Shown here one piece after another: positions 20,686 through 32,429 of a DNA stretch of 64,000 nt; positions within the stretch are counted from its first letter, which is position 1, and every line of letters begins with the position of its first letter. The DNA is taken from the NCBI GenBank assembly GCA_022478985.1, contig JAKSZP010009194.1, positions 310,001 through 374,000 on the forward strand, read 5' to 3'. The stretch comes from Massospora cicadina (taxonomy: Eukaryota; Entomophthoromycota; Entomophthoromycetes; Entomophthorales; Entomophthoraceae). The translations under genes were made by a program, and so were the position numbers. The notes beneath the pieces are model-generated. The model worked only from the letters and a program-made list of their open reading frames with translations. It was not told the origin of the DNA and did no database searches.

Positions 20686-21370
20686 CTACCCATGTGGAAA
20701 ATCCTGGTGACCCGAGCTTGGGGGGCAGATTTTGTACCAATGTGGGTCCTTAGCAGCCATGACAGGTAGGTGGTAGGTTAGAGAGACCAGTTGATGGTTG
20801 GAAAATTCCAATTTTGTTGTCTTGAAGTGGGAGATGTGGGTTTGGAATTTCGCCAGCGTTAGAATAATGTCAATGCGGGTCATGGACCTTAATTGGCCGT
20901 TGTGGACGTGGGGCTGTGTCATGTTTTCAAGCAGCAGGGCATGCCGCAGCAGCGCATCCATTAACCTGAGGGTGGCATTTAGAACGCATAGTTCTACATG
21001 ACCCTGGGGGGCATGGGGTGAGGAAGGCCACCAGTCCGTTGGTGTGTTTAGCCAACAGTTCATGTCGCCAACTATGAAGGAGTCTGGGGGTAGCGGGAGG
21101 GATTTGACCAACAAGAAAAAATTCCTGACGCTTGCATGCACCATTTGGGGCATAGATGTCGACAATTGTGTGTGCTACATCAGCCCACGAGAAGGTGACA
21201 ACAAGCACTCGGCCAATTAGGAATGTTTCTGAGGATAAAATTTGAAAAAATTATTTTTCTGAATTAGCACCCCACAGTGTATCGACCAAAAGGATAGGGA
21301 TGGGAGGAGCATTGTTTTCCAAGATTCCTCAGAACCTCGTGGACAGTGGGACTCCTGGATGGCCAGGATA
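20686..21370 (-). pseudogene. LINE-1 endonuclease (truncated)
   Basis: The AP-type endonuclease nicks the target DNA to prime reverse transcription. VDIYAPNGACKRQEFF (about 21170) and FIVGDMNCWLNTPTDWWPSS (about 21080), the catalytic D-x-N block, are visible, followed by MTRIDIILTLAKF (about 20870). The N-terminal part after the AIQESHC block is cut off by 5' truncation at 21378. A frameshift joins 20927-21208 to 20686-21165. Confidence 0.8.
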
Positions 21371-21393
21371 TCCACGGGTTACATTGTTAGATG

Positions 21394-23150
21394 TTAGACC
21401 ATCAAAAAACTTATCTATCAGATCTCATGGAAGCCTTAGACCTACCCTTAGGGTGGGCCAATTCATATGAGGTGGTGAATAACAAGCCATACCTAGTTAT
21501 CAAGTGCTTTTCCCAATCCTCTTTAATGCTAGCAATGGACACTTTGCGGAGAATTATTTAGCAATAGACAATTTTCTGTAACAGCCCACCTTAAATTTAG
21601 GCTAGTGAAGGTTTTTGAAATCCGCAAACCTCACAGATACAAATATCCATGCAAAATAACTGTGCGGAGCTACACTTACTAGCCCTTGCCTGGATGAAGT
21701 ACTTTGGTGTTGCAAAGAAAGTGCTCCCCCTCAAGGCTGTCCTTTCCGCTATAAAACCAGCACAATAGCTTCTCCCTCACTAAGTCTACCTGAGTCTATC
21801 AACGCCTATATAGAGACATTTGACTCTTCTAAGTCTCACCCACTACCTACGCACATTAATTTTGACTTTGAGGTCAAACTAACAGTTGACCTTGTTTTTA
21901 TATCCCCAACCATATACCCCTATCTCTAAGTGAGTAGGTGGCCTGGATTTTTAGGTTGCTAACATGCTTTCCAAGGGTCAGATCTTCAAAAAAACTTTGT
22001 CCATGTGTTCAACTTTGTTTTTGTGGTTAAAATAGACGCCTCCATCAGACCTTAGACTGACTATGTTTATCTGGTTAACATAATGGTCCCTGACCCCCAT
22101 AGATTGCACATTAGCAACAAATTACTCTCTTTGTTGAGAAAGCTAGATTTTCAACAATCTAGACTGTTTGAATAAATTTAACCAGACCTGCATTGAGGAA
22201 TGCCAAAACGTGTTGATTGTTTTCTACAACAGAAAGGTTATTATTAGTTCAGGGTCACGCCTTTTGGTCTGAAAAACGCGCCTCCTGCTTCCAAAAGATT
22301 ATTAATGCCACCTTAAGAGAACTTATGGATCCTGTGCAATAGCCTACATGGACAATATATTTGTCTTTTTTCCTGGATGAAGAGTCCCACTCCCGTCATC
22401 TGGTAGCCATTATGTAACACTTAGCATAGACAACTCTTACAATTGTAGCAAGATATTGAGAGTTCTTCCAAACTAAAGTTGAGTTCTTAGAGACTAAAAT
22501 TTTCTCTCATGGCCACATAATTGTTTCAGAAAAAATAGTAGCAATACTGGATTGGGCAACCCCTAACTTCTTCACAGAGTTGCGCAGCTTTCTTGGGACT
22601 TTCAATTTCTCAAGAAGCTAATTCCAGAACTATCTAAAATCGCAACCCCCTCTACATTACAATTGGGAAGAAAATCTCAATTTTGACAAAAGGATGTGAC
22701 AGCCTTCCATGCAGTCAAGACCATCTCCTATCCATCCCTTTCCTAGAGCAATCAGATCCAAATTTAGCTCACATTGTTACCACTGATGCGTCTAACTTTG
22801 TAGGGGGAAGCCTAGTTGCAGGAAGGAGAGCATGGAGTGGAGCGTCTTATTGCTTATTTATCTCAAGGATGTCCCAGGATCAGCTCAATTACGCCTTCTA
22901 TTAAAAGGAACTTCTTAATGTTGTTGAAGCTGTACCGTACTTCACCATTATTTGCGCAGATCTAGATGGCAAAGACCACCCACACTGACCACAAGGCTTT
23001 AATTTACTAGTACTCTCAAAAAGCTAACCCAACAACAATCCAAGTGGCTGGAGATCATTTCTGTGGTCAAATTTTAGTATGATCTCATAAGATATAGTAA
23101 CAAATTGCTGTCTGATAACCTCTTCCAAAACACTGTCTTTTCTCCTGACC
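21394..23150 (+). pseudogene. GYA protease-RT-RNase H remnant (chromodomain gypsy family)
   Basis: After LINE-1 the plus strand continues a heavily decayed pol. A protease end reads LSDLMEALDLPLGWANSYEV (21410-21470). RT follows with MVPDPHRLHISNKLLSLLRK (22090-22150), VTPFGLKNAPPASKRLL (22255-22305) and YMDNIFVFF for the YxDD box (22345). RNase H carries TTDASNFVGGSLVAG (22775-22820) and, further on, THTDHKAL (22978). Stops and shifts occur every 20-60 codons, making this the most degraded gypsy in the window. Its integrase probably lies at 57.15-58.6 kb, after the nested insertions; that join is inference. Confidence 0.75.
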
Positions 23151-23153
23151 TCA

Positions 23154-23861
23154 TTTCTGAATGTTCCAAATTTTTGGCCAGAAGTCCTTTGAAGGCTAGA
23201 CAATTGTGAGATGTTCTACTTATAGGGGCTTACTAGTTGAATACCTTGTTGCTAGGTATTTGGCACTTTGGCTCTTCTTAGCAGAAGTTTCTCTAGAAAG
23301 GCAATGTAGATACACTTTAGCGTAATTATACAAAAGATAAAAACCAAACATATCACAATTTAATAGATAATGTGATCTCTATATTCTTCAAGGGGTGATG
23401 CTCTTAGAGCAGATATCAAACCTTAGGATTTTCAAGATCTTTCATATACCTCAAGTTAGTTTGACTTGAGTTCTGGGTGGAATCACCCTAAAAAATGGTA
23501 GGACTTACTATCTTAAACTTTTTTATCGATGAAGGGAATTTTATAAATAAATAGAGGTTCATAACAGATAAAATAAAAGTTTTGGATAAGGCTAGACAAG
23601 GCTAAAACAAAGCCTTGTTTCCTACCAGCTAGTAGGGTATTGAATGGTGGGTCATCATGGATTTGTTTAACAAGGCATTTTGGCCTTATAAATCGTTTGA
23701 AGCGAATTAAATTAATATAATAAAAGAATCCTTAAGCCTTAAGCTCATTAAAGCATAGACCAATAGATAATACAATTAAATATAGGCCTAGATTGCCTAA
23801 ATAGATATTTGTTCTATAAGCACAAGGTTAAGGCTTTACACTTACAAGGCAAATCCTGTTA
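23154..23861 (-). repeat. element D LTR, left copy
   Basis: About 700 bp match 53331-54038 in the same orientation, including AGTCCTTTGAAGGCTAG, CTTTGGCTCTTCTTAG, CCATATACCTCAAGTTA and AATCCTG near the end, with many differences. It interrupts GYA just after RNase H. The end TAACAGG (minus strand) versus TGTCAGG in the other copy suggests a mutated LTR terminus. Exact ends and target duplication are not resolved. Confidence 0.6.
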
Positions 23862-25440
23862 CTGCCCCATACAAGCCCAGACTGGGGTGGTAGTGATTTG
23901 ACAGGGTTGTCCAACCTTGTTAGGGTCCTAAACTATCAGAGTTTGGCTGGATGTTATAAACCAAGGTAATTGGGTTAAGTTTTGACCTAGAAAGAAAAAG
24001 TTGAGTTTCAGTTTCAAAATATGTAGGCAGTCAGTGGTATGACAAAGTATCTCAAAATTATAAACTTTAATCACCTGAAAAACTTGATATTGAATATGCG
24101 GGGATCCTAATGATTTTTAGTTCATTCAGCTTAGGAATGGAAACCTTAGTTTTTGGAGTTAGGATGGAAGATCTGAGCGTGATGATAAAAAGGTAGTCAG
24201 CTTATGATTAGTTCCAAAATAGAGTTTGTTGTTGCAATATTCAAAGCAGTACATGTTCTTGCCAAAATAGTTGATAGCACCAGTTTGAGATTTGAGGTAG
24301 ACAAGGAAAAAGGAGCTTAGGCAGCACTCTGAAACTTCTGGCAGATAGGAGCAACAATGAAGTAAAGGGGGGTGAATGTAAACTAACAAAAAAGCTGCAT
24401 AAAGTAGCAGTTTGGATATCTGCAACTGACCTGGCGTTTGAACCAAAAGCTGCTCTAGGGATAAAGGAATGCTTCATTACAGGGAGAAATATAAGCATTA
24501 TCCTTGAGAACTTCAAGGGAGAAATTATGAACAAGGGAAGTCTTAGTAACTTGAGGTCAGGCCATAAAATCAAGGTTTATATTGGGTAGTTTGGTTTAAA
24601 ATGGTAGCAGCTATTTTTGGTTAAGCATTTAAGTTAGTAACATTACCTGTACATCTAATTCTCAAGTTCCAAGCTGATTTTAGGTAGCAAAAAATTCTGA
24701 GTAATTTTGCTAACTTGCAGTTAATTCTGCTTAAATTCCTGGAACAAAGTCAAGGTTTCTGGACCATAAAAATTTCATTTTTTGATTATTACAATCACTC
24801 AGAAATTTAGCATATCAAATCTTGCAATAATAGTGGTAAAGTCCACTGAAAGCTCCTCCAATGCATCAGATTTCAAAAAAAATAAAAATCACAAAACCCT
24901 AGGTTGCTGACTTTGCATCAACCTGTATGAACTGCTCTCAAACTGCATCTGAAAAAGCAGATTCAGATCAAATTTCATTTTATCGTGGTGGGATCACAAA
25001 GGATACCACCATTACATAGCCTACCACATTCAACTCTGTGTTGACTGAGTGTCAACCAATTATGCGCCTCACCTTAGAGGCGCATCTAATGATTTAACCA
25101 AAGTAGCTGGGAGTATTGCAGCTCCCAATATCGCGCAGGGGTTGGGATGGTTTTGCCAACCGCCTCCACTTAATAAATAAGTCTGTGCGCTTAAATTGAA
25201 GATTCAGTAATTGTTGTTTCAGTTGGACATCATTTTTCTACTTCAAAAATTAACCAGCGTGGCCAAAAAGAATATATGGTCATGGACGAATCAGTTGGCC
25301 ACAATTTTCATTTTTTGGAAAGCAACCAACACGCCTGAACTGTATCAGCATTGAGTACTGGATCAGTTCATGTTAATTTTTATCAAATCAAAAATCAGAT
25401 TTCAATCATAAATAGCCATATAGCCAATCAGACCATATAA
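23862..25440 (-). other. unassigned, probably interior of element D
   Basis: On the minus strand TATGGGGCAG borders the LTR end and could be a polypurine tract. Frames of 95 and 110 codons (24159-24446 and 24241-24573, minus) overlap and show no clear domain. A perfect 9-bp stem with a 6-nt loop lies at 25062-25085 (ATGCGCCTC / GAGGCGCAT). The right part may already be LINE-A 5' UTR; the boundary is not visible. Confidence 0.4.
25062..25085. repeat. perfect hairpin
   Basis: ATGCGCCTC and GAGGCGCAT form a 9-bp perfect stem around ACCTTA. A shorter version (CCTCACCTTGAGG) occurs in both GY1 LTRs (about 5723 and 12171), so the hairpin may be a conserved LTR or leader element. Its function is unknown. 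Confidence 0.5.
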
Positions 25441-25499
25441 AATCCCAGACAGCATTTGTTGATGGTTAGATGAAGGCTGAAGAGATGATTGGTGTGAGG

Positions 25500-26850
25500 A
25501 TGAACCTGAATCCACCAATCAATCAGCAGAAATTAATTCTAAGACAGATAAGGCAATCCAACCTGTAAAAAGTCATTTACCAACTGGGAAGGATCAGAAG
25601 GTGCCAGCGCGTAAACCCAAAGGCATTTCAGCGCCTCTATCTGAAGTCCTGCCCCATAGGGAATCACTCAAATTAAATTTAAATTTTAATTGGAACATGA
25701 ACAAAAATAAGAGAGTCAAGGATGCATCAGGTGCATGGCAGAAAAAGCTAGTGCCTGTAACACCTACCATTGACCCTCGTGAAGCTGCTTTTGTGGCTGA
25801 AGTGAGTTAGATGGAATAAACTCTCTCACAAAGTGCACTCCCTAGGTCCACTATGGCTCATGCAGTTAGAGTCTACTATAGGCATAACCCAGTCAAGTTT
25901 TATACAAGAGATTTTTTACCTATTTTAAGCAATAATAATATCCTGCCCAGTTTATACCACAATTCATGAAGTATTGGAAAGTCACTATATTGATGTAGGG
26001 CTTACAACTGCAGCAGATTCAGACTGGACAGATTATGCTAAAATAGAGATTCTACATAAATCTCTTTATGTATATAGAACACGATCTAAGTTAGAGATAA
26101 TTTATTAAGTAACTTTCATTAATCTCCCAACTACATTGACCCAGAATCCCTAAAGCTTGCTTAAATCAGGGTTTGATGGATTTGATTCTGGTCTAACAGT
26201 AGACCTTTGAGCACCAAACTACTATGCTTAACTCAATGGCTTGTATTGCTAGAGCATTTATCCCCAACCCTATGGTGGCCCATAACATGGAGGTTATTCC
26301 ATGTGTGGCAGTCATTGGATCATGTTCAGAAATCTTATTTATTAATCCTGGCCAGGCGCGACCATGATGCTTATGGTGTAATGCTTTGGGCCATCTTTAT
26401 AAAAGTTACACTGCTCATAAACAAGCTCTCTCATCCAGCAGCCAAGTTCCTGTGACAGGTAAAGCTCCCATACAGCAGCAGCGGCAATCCTGCAGCCTAC
26501 CCATTGGGTACCTGTACAGGATCTAACCCCTGTTTCCCTTTGGGTAGCAGTTGAGCAGGCACAGCCAGTAGCACAGATTTATTCCCTTAGTGCTGAAAAC
26601 CCCCTTTTAGTTGGCACCCCTTCTAAGTTGCCAGACCCTTCTGCCAGCACAAAATAAGCGCAAACTTGCTTCACATAAAGCTACCCTGGAGGAAACTAGT
26701 CCAGGGGCGGCATCTAAAACTAATATGTACAACAAGACAATCAGATCTGGGAGAAGGTATAGAGTGCCCCAAGTAGAGATGGAGGCTCAAAGTCATCAAC
26801 CCCACACCATCTAAGGGGATTATAACTAGGACTTCATTCTCTTTATTGAA
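25500..26850 (+). pseudogene. LINE-A ORF1 with zinc knuckle
   Basis: ORF1 proteins bind LINE RNA. Open segments include 25601-25810 (KVPARKPKGISAPLSEVLPH and onward) and a region up to 26460. In one frame CLWCNALGHLYKSY (about 26371-26412) is a CCHC knuckle whose last Cys is Tyr. A Pro/Ser/Thr-rich tail follows to about 26850. Stops and shifts are frequent. Length and order match ORF1 of LINE-2 and LINE-3. Confidence 0.6.
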
Positions 26851-27119
26851 GGAGGTAAAAATGGACTCTGATACTTCATAGGATGTTAAAATGGTGGAGT
26901 CCATGGAGCGCTCTCAGGATACTCCCGTGCAGAGCAGTGGGTGTAGTATCCTGTGATGGCTTACAGGCACCTCAGGCCCTTCATCTCAGAATAACCCCTC
27001 CTCCATGTCAATCAGCTCATATTGCAGCTAAAATTAAGACTCAAGGAGTTAAAATGAGCAGACTTATGGATGCAGGTTTAAGCTCTGGTAATACCAAGGG
27101 ATATGGTGGGAAACAGTTA

Positions 27120-27471
27120 TGAGGCCCCAAAGGGGCATCCTGACCCTGCAGTCCATTAACTCTAATGAGCTGCAGGATTAAAAGTGGAGAGTCCATCTGT
27201 TCCACAACTTCATGTCGACTCACATGTATATTGCAGCCATCCAGGAGCCCCATGTCCTTCCCTCTGAAAATAGTAGATGGAATACCCAATTTGGAGTTAA
27301 CTCTTGTTGGACAAACTATGTAGGCCTTATTATCCACAACCCCAAGGTGAAAACACTCTAATTTTCAAAATACTTTAATGATCGCCTTATCTTGATTAAA
27401 TTATCTACCACTGAGTTTTCCTTCTTTGCTATAAGCATATTCCGCTAAATGTAGGCCTGGAGAAGGACCAG
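27120..27471 (+). pseudogene. LINE-A endonuclease, N-terminal part
   Basis: The frame reads LTLQSINSNELQD, a stop, KWRVHLFHNFMS and then YIAAIQEPHVLPSENSRWN. The IQEPH block is the catalytic Glu motif of AP-type endonucleases. It is cut at 27471 by the GYB insertion and continues at 48741. Confidence 0.75.
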
Positions 27472-28094
27472 TATTATAATTTCATAAGAAATTACAATAA
27501 GAAGGTGCTATGAAGGCTAAGAGGTTATTATTTCCATGGCTCTAGTGAAGATTGACACAATTTTAGTGAAATTTAATAGTTCCATTTCTATAGTTGATTC
27601 CAAGCAGAAATACAGAATCCTGTATGAATAGACCAAAATTAAGCTACGCAAGGCAAAGATAGAGGTACTTTATTAGTTATAAATGAGAATAGTATAGGGG
27701 TAAATTTAGTAGTTGTTCATGAGGATTTTTGGGTTGCACCGGAGGTAAGATCTTTCCTATTAGATGACTGATAAAGCTGATTATTAATACCATACTTATG
27801 ATGCCAGATCTGATAAGATTCTTATTTTGATGAGAATGACCTTCTTATATGATTTTCTGTCTCATCAGATGGCTTAGCATCATCCTTAAGAGAAGGTTGA
27901 TAACTCCAAAGGGTTGATCATCAGTCTATCATAGAATCAGATATTTCTGACGTAGATTTTGCAATCTCTTTTTTTAGTAATAGATGGTCCCAACCCAAGG
28001 GGGGATTCATTGATGTAGATTTTGCAATCTCATTGGACCAAGATATCAAATATCGATATTGAATAACTTTGGTCATCATAGTTGGTTTCCAATA
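27472..28094 (-). repeat. GYB 3' LTR with a 42-bp micro-insertion
   Basis: Direct repeat of 48174-48735. The left copy is longer because of a micro-insertion with its 21-bp target duplication (27948-28031). Both copies share TAAGATCTTTCCTATTAGAT and GTTGATTCCAA-type blocks. The polypurine tract follows at 28095-28108. Confidence 0.92.
27969..28010 (-). mobile_element. micro-retrocopy of LINE-A 3' tail (42 bp) in the GYB LTR
   Basis: The minus strand reads ATGAATCCCCCCTTGG, continues GTTGGGACCATC and ends TATTACTAAAAAAA. The same 21-bp sequence, one mismatch apart, flanks it at 27948-27968 and 28011-28031. The right GYB LTR (about 48650-48675) has the empty site, so this insertion is younger than GYB. 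Confidence 0.85.
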
Positions 28095-28109
28095 ATGCCC
28101 CCCTCAAGA

Positions 28110-28425
28110 TCTTGCCTAGGGGGCACATACTTATGAACAAATATACTATGCACTCTATTGATAACAGTACCAGTATCAACAGATGCAATGTAGTATTCAA
28201 CACCCCGATGATAAATAATATGGTAAGGACCAGCCCATAAGGTGTCAAGTTTGTGAATCCTTCCTCCCAGCCTATGGTGATAGAAGAGTACAAGATCCCT
28301 GACTTGATATTCTAGTAGTGTAGGTCTACTAGCGTTGGTTATTATTCCCTCCTTTAAGGTGGTAGCAGCAAGGGATCTTGAAGCTAAAGCTTGTACTCAA
28401 ATGCTTTCATCAGCTAGTCTCCTCA
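28110..28425 (-). pseudogene. GYB integrase C-terminal module
   Basis: The minus-strand frame reads LEYQVRDLVLFYHHRLGGRI and then KLDTLWAGPYHIIYH, a GPF/Y module typical of Ty3/gypsy integrases. It ends near FVHKYVPP. Upstream the frame TTDLAMRRLADES is interrupted by LINE-2 and continues at 33692 after its target duplication, which confirms that the insertion split one gene. Confidence 0.85.
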
Positions 28426-28479
28426 GCAATTTATTGCGGGGAGGGCTGACCAGGGGATGGACACTTCTGAATGTCGACC

Positions 28480-29640
28480 TAAAAGAAAACGAAATTAGTA
28501 ACAGGAAGGCACCCCAAAGAAGCGATTCTATCTCTTGTTGCCAGCGGGAACGCCACTATGGGGAGGGAACGTGTAAAGGGGCCATAACCACAATTGAACA
28601 CATGTGGAGGAAAGGGTACAATTTGATGAACCAAACTGGGAACCAGGAAGAGACCAGCTGTTGGCGACGCAGTGGGAGGTATCCAAACATCCATGCTTGA
28701 AAGTGGTCCACCAAATGGGACCGGAATCTGTGGACCACTTCTGGGAGGGTGGGGGTGGAGCCTGCGATGGCATTTAAGACAATCGTGTGGATAGTCCACA
28801 TGGCGATTGCGACCACCAGAGCATGGAGGGAGGGTTGAAGAGGGGATACCATGGATATAGCAAACATATCTCTTGACAGACTGAAGGGATGTGTTTGATC
28901 CTGGCCAAGCAGACGTTAAACTTCGCGCCATATCACTTTAGAGGTAGGGCACTTCTCCAGGCGGTGGAACAGCGTTCCATACTGGCCACACATGACGCAG
29001 GATGAGTGTAAGCATTAGAGCGCTCAGCCATTTGATACACCCGCCTCCGGGAGCGCCAAACATGGGAACGGATTTAATACTGCAACAGAGGGTGGTGTGC
29101 GTATTTCCAAATAGTCTTCTGCATCTCAAGGGAATAAGGGATGTCCATCATGTCCAGGTAGTCCACTCTGGATAGGAAACGGGGCCGTGTGAGGATCAAG
29201 CCATCTTGAATGGGTAACCCCTGTACCTCTTGTGTGAACCAAGGAGAGGGGCGGCCTCTCTGGGCTGTGTGTCCATTAATACGGATTCTCCACTCAGCGT
29301 TCCACATGGAGAGGAGGATTCGTTTGTAGTGGGTTTTAGTACCGTGAGGACCTGTGGCCGATGGGTGGGAAGACAGATATCTCATCAAGGAGTGAGGGTG
29401 TGATGGATTGTTAAGGCCCAGGGTGTGGGAGAAGTTGGAGCGGGCCGCGCAGGACCAGTGTTGGGAGGGAAGCATAGGGGCGGTGATGGTCGCAATCCAG
29501 GTGCCCAGGATCTTGGCAGCATGGGCTTTAAAGTTGAGCAGGCCCATGCCACCATGACGACGAGGGCCAAACATGACCTCAAGCTGCACTGGTGGTGGGC
29601 GGCCTGACCATAGCCATCCTTGTAGAAGGGAATACTAAGA
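28480..29640 (-). pseudogene. LINE-2 ORF2 C-terminal part
   Basis: The frame 29074-29589 carries RT-connection sequence with FGPRRHGGMGLLNFKAHA, ILGTWIATI and SMWNAEWRIRING. The zinc region with ECP/CP-type spacing lies in the frames to 28480 (shifted). It matches LINE-1 17.76-18.95 kb nearly throughout. A stop splits it from the RT core at about 29690 (SKV*FGAH, TGA where LINE-1 has TGG). Confidence 0.75.
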
Positions 29641-29681
29641 TTTGAAAAACCTGGGGAGAAGGCGATTGCGTGGGCTCCAAA

Positions 29682-30880
29682 TCAAACTTTGGAGAGGAGC
29701 ATAGAGTTGGCTAGAACAACCCTTCCAGTAAGGGAAGTAGGGTGGGCTCTGAGGGAGATGATACGCTTTGTCACGTTGTCTAGAATTTGACTTTCCATTA
29801 CTGCTGAGGCATATCCGCCTGCCTCCACCCACACGCCCAGATGGCGGACAGGCCCTATGGTAGGACGTGGCACGAAGGGGAGCACAAGTGGGGCGGTGTG
29901 GGGTGAGAAGGGAAGGTGAGCACGTGTGCAAGCAGATGGGCCGGGCTGGGCACTGGTTGCAGAGCCCAGCAGGTTTGATAAAGACCAAGGAGGATGATTT
30001 CGGTTTTGGAAGCGTTCAGTGCAGCATTACTTACCTGGGAATACTCCTGGATGAGAGCTTCAAGCGCGCATGAATCTTGATTAGTAGACACCCTGACCAC
30101 ACAATCATCTGCAAACGCCATCATCTTGACTGGGGCTTGGCCTGGTGCCTGGACCTCAGTGAGGCGGGCATTCACGTTTTGAAGTAGTGGGTCAAGGCTG
30201 AAGTTATATAAGAGTGGGCTAAGGGGGTCCCCTTGGCGTAGGCCCCTTTTAGGGCGGACTACTTCTGTGAACAAGCCAGAGCCATGCACTGCCATTGTTG
30301 CAGATTCCGTAAGCAGCATTATCCAGTTGATGAAGCGAGGGGGCAAGCGGAATTGGTGGAGGCAGGCCCTGAGGTATTCTCAGTTTACTCTATCATAGGC
30401 CTTCTGTTGGTCCAAAAATACAAGTGCCCCAGAGGCTGTGGACTGGAATGCGTTAGCCACAGAGTCCACGTTGTCCCAAATCGACCTTCTGGGTATGAAA
30501 CTGAATTTTTCTGGGGAGATGGTGGCAGATGCTACAATCCCTAAACGGTTAGCCATGATTTTAGTTAAAATTTTTGTATCCGTGTTAGTTAAAGAAATGG
30601 GGCGCCAGTTGGCTAGGTCTAGCTTATCCCCTTTCTTGAAGAGTGTGATGGTGAAGGCCTCTTGCCCTCCTGGTAGAAGGCGCGTTTCTAGAAGGCTCTA
30701 GTTAAGGGAGGCAAGCAGCAGTGGGGATATATATTTGAAGTACTTCTTATAGAACTCATATGGAATGCCATCAGGGCCTGGGCATTTCCAATTTGATGCA
30801 CTGCAGATGGCGGACCAGAGTTCATTTGGAGTAAAATTCATTAATTCCAGGTATCAGGAAATGGTGCAGATGTGAGTGCT
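29682..30880 (-). pseudogene. LINE-2 reverse transcriptase core
   Basis: The frame 29855-30346 has PPRFINWIMLLTESATMAVH, RGLRQGDPLSPLLYNFSLDP and AFADDCVVRVSTNQD, the catalytic FADD being intact. LVFLDQQKAYDRVN (about 30390) holds the motif-A Asp, followed by TGA as in LINE-1. A frameshift near 29880 moves the reading into VPRPTIGPVRHLGVWVEAGG. GDKLDLANWRPISLTNT and FIPRRSIWDNV lie at 30490-30640. Confidence 0.85.
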
Positions 30881-31139
30881 ATCAAGAAATTTTGCCATTT
30901 CAGCTGGCTGAATTAGAGCGGATCAGTACAACTTGGAGTAATACTTTTATATTTTGATCGCCACTTTGGCTGGCTTATCCGCTATGGAATATTCCATCCT
31001 CTGCACCTGTGTGCAGGCCACACTCTGGCGCGGTGCAAAGAATTTTTAAAAATAATATGCGGAGCACGTGCCGCCCTCTGTAATGTGTTTGGCCCTGTAC
31101 TGAACACAAACCTGATGTTTATATTGCCTTTCAAGCGCG

Positions 31140-32150
31140 TTGAGGTGGGTGGCTGCTTCTGCCCACTTCTGGTCTCAAGCAGGGCTGTAGCATGTGGCTG
31201 GGATGTTGGACTACAGGTGTGCCAACTCTTCCAGAGCGCGCGAGATGATGGCTGATGTAGCTCTTGAGCATTGGGAGGAGAGGTGGCGAGTGTGGCAGAT
31301 GGTATCCTCTTTGAAGGCTGACCATGTGGAAATTGGGTCTGCGCAAAATGGTGTCATAACTCTTTTTCTGAAGTTGCTGATTTCACCCAAGTGGAAAATC
31401 CTGGCGACACAAGTTTGGGTGGGTGGAGTTTGCACCAATGCGGAGCCCTAGCCACTGTGACAGGTAAGTGGTAGGTTATTGAGACCAGCTGGTGGTCAGA
31501 GAAATTGATTTTTGATGTTTGGAAGTGGGAAATATGAGATCAAAAGTTCGCCAGTGTGAGGATAAGGTCAATGTGGGTCATGGACCTTAATTGGACGTTG
31601 TGGATGTGGGGGCGCATCATGTTTTTGAGCAGCGGGGCTTGCCACGGCAGTGCATCTAATAACCTAAGGGTGGCCTTTAGAATGCAAAGTTCTACATGAC
31701 CCTGTGGGGGTGTGGGATGAGGAAGGCCAATAGTCCGCGGGTGTGTTTAGCCAACAGTTCATGTTGCCAACTATGAAAGGGTCAGGGGGTAATGGAAGGG
31801 ATTTAACCAATGAGAAAAATTCCTGACGCTCTCGTGCACAGGTTGGGGCATAGATGTTGATGATAGCATGTGCCACGTCAGCCCACGAGAAAGTGACAAT
31901 GAGGATTTGGCCATTGAGGAAGGATTCTGATGATAAAAATTTAAAAAAATTGTTTTTCTGAACTAGCACCCCACAGTGCTCTGACCAGAAGGATAGGTAA
32001 GGGAGGAGCATGGTTTTCAAGTGTTTTCAGAACCTCACAGACAGTGGGACTCCTGGATGGCCAGGATGTCCACAATATAGATTTTTTTGTAAAAAACTCA
32101 GTTTCCTAGCCTGGGACAGTGGTGCCTTGAGTCTGGAGATATTCAACGTC
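31140..32150 (-). pseudogene. LINE-2 endonuclease and linker
   Basis: EHCGVLVQKNNFFKFLSSES (about 31960), AIINIYAPTCARERQEFFSL (about 31850) and PFIVGNMNCWLNTPADYWPS (about 31770) mark an AP-type endonuclease. GDMN is changed to GNMN at the catalytic Asp. The linker toward RT includes QKWAEAATHLNALERQYKHQ. TGA replaces Trp in the linker at a site where LINE-1 has TGG. Confidence 0.8.
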
Positions 32151-32429
32151 CCTAAAGTAAAGGCTTCCCCCATTGCACCTTAGGTGAGAAGGGGTGGGCA
32201 CCCAGGCCCACCAGCCTCCTCTGGATCCCATGGGCCTTCACAGCAGTGTGGGTGTTTTCAGCAATGCTATCAGTAGTTTTGTTAATTTTAGCAGACAGGG
32301 TTGCATTAGCTTTTGCCTTCGCTTTTTGTTTCCCTGTTGTTGAACAAATTTTTTGCGGTGCGGATGAGTTTGGTGCACCAATGTTCAGGTCAAAAAATTT
32401 TTTTAGGTAGGTTGGAGACCAAGTCAGTT

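Larger units (their letters stand above)
17718..21378 (-). mobile_element. LINE-1, 5'-truncated non-LTR retrotransposon
   Basis: A 3661-bp copy is flanked by exact 15-bp direct repeats TTACATTGTTAGATG (17703-17717 and 21379-21393). It lacks ORF1 and starts inside the endonuclease domain at a point matching about 32070 of full-length LINE-2. The 3' end (left) reads CCCCGCAATAAACTAAAAAG on the minus strand, with AATAAA almost at the terminus and no long A tail. It is clearly GC-richer than its AT-rich surroundings. It lies inside the protease coding region of the older GYA element. Confidence 0.93.

Noticed and set aside
22683..22904. Separate small gene at the RNase H site
   Set aside because: TTDASNFVGG identifies it as the RNase H piece of GYA.
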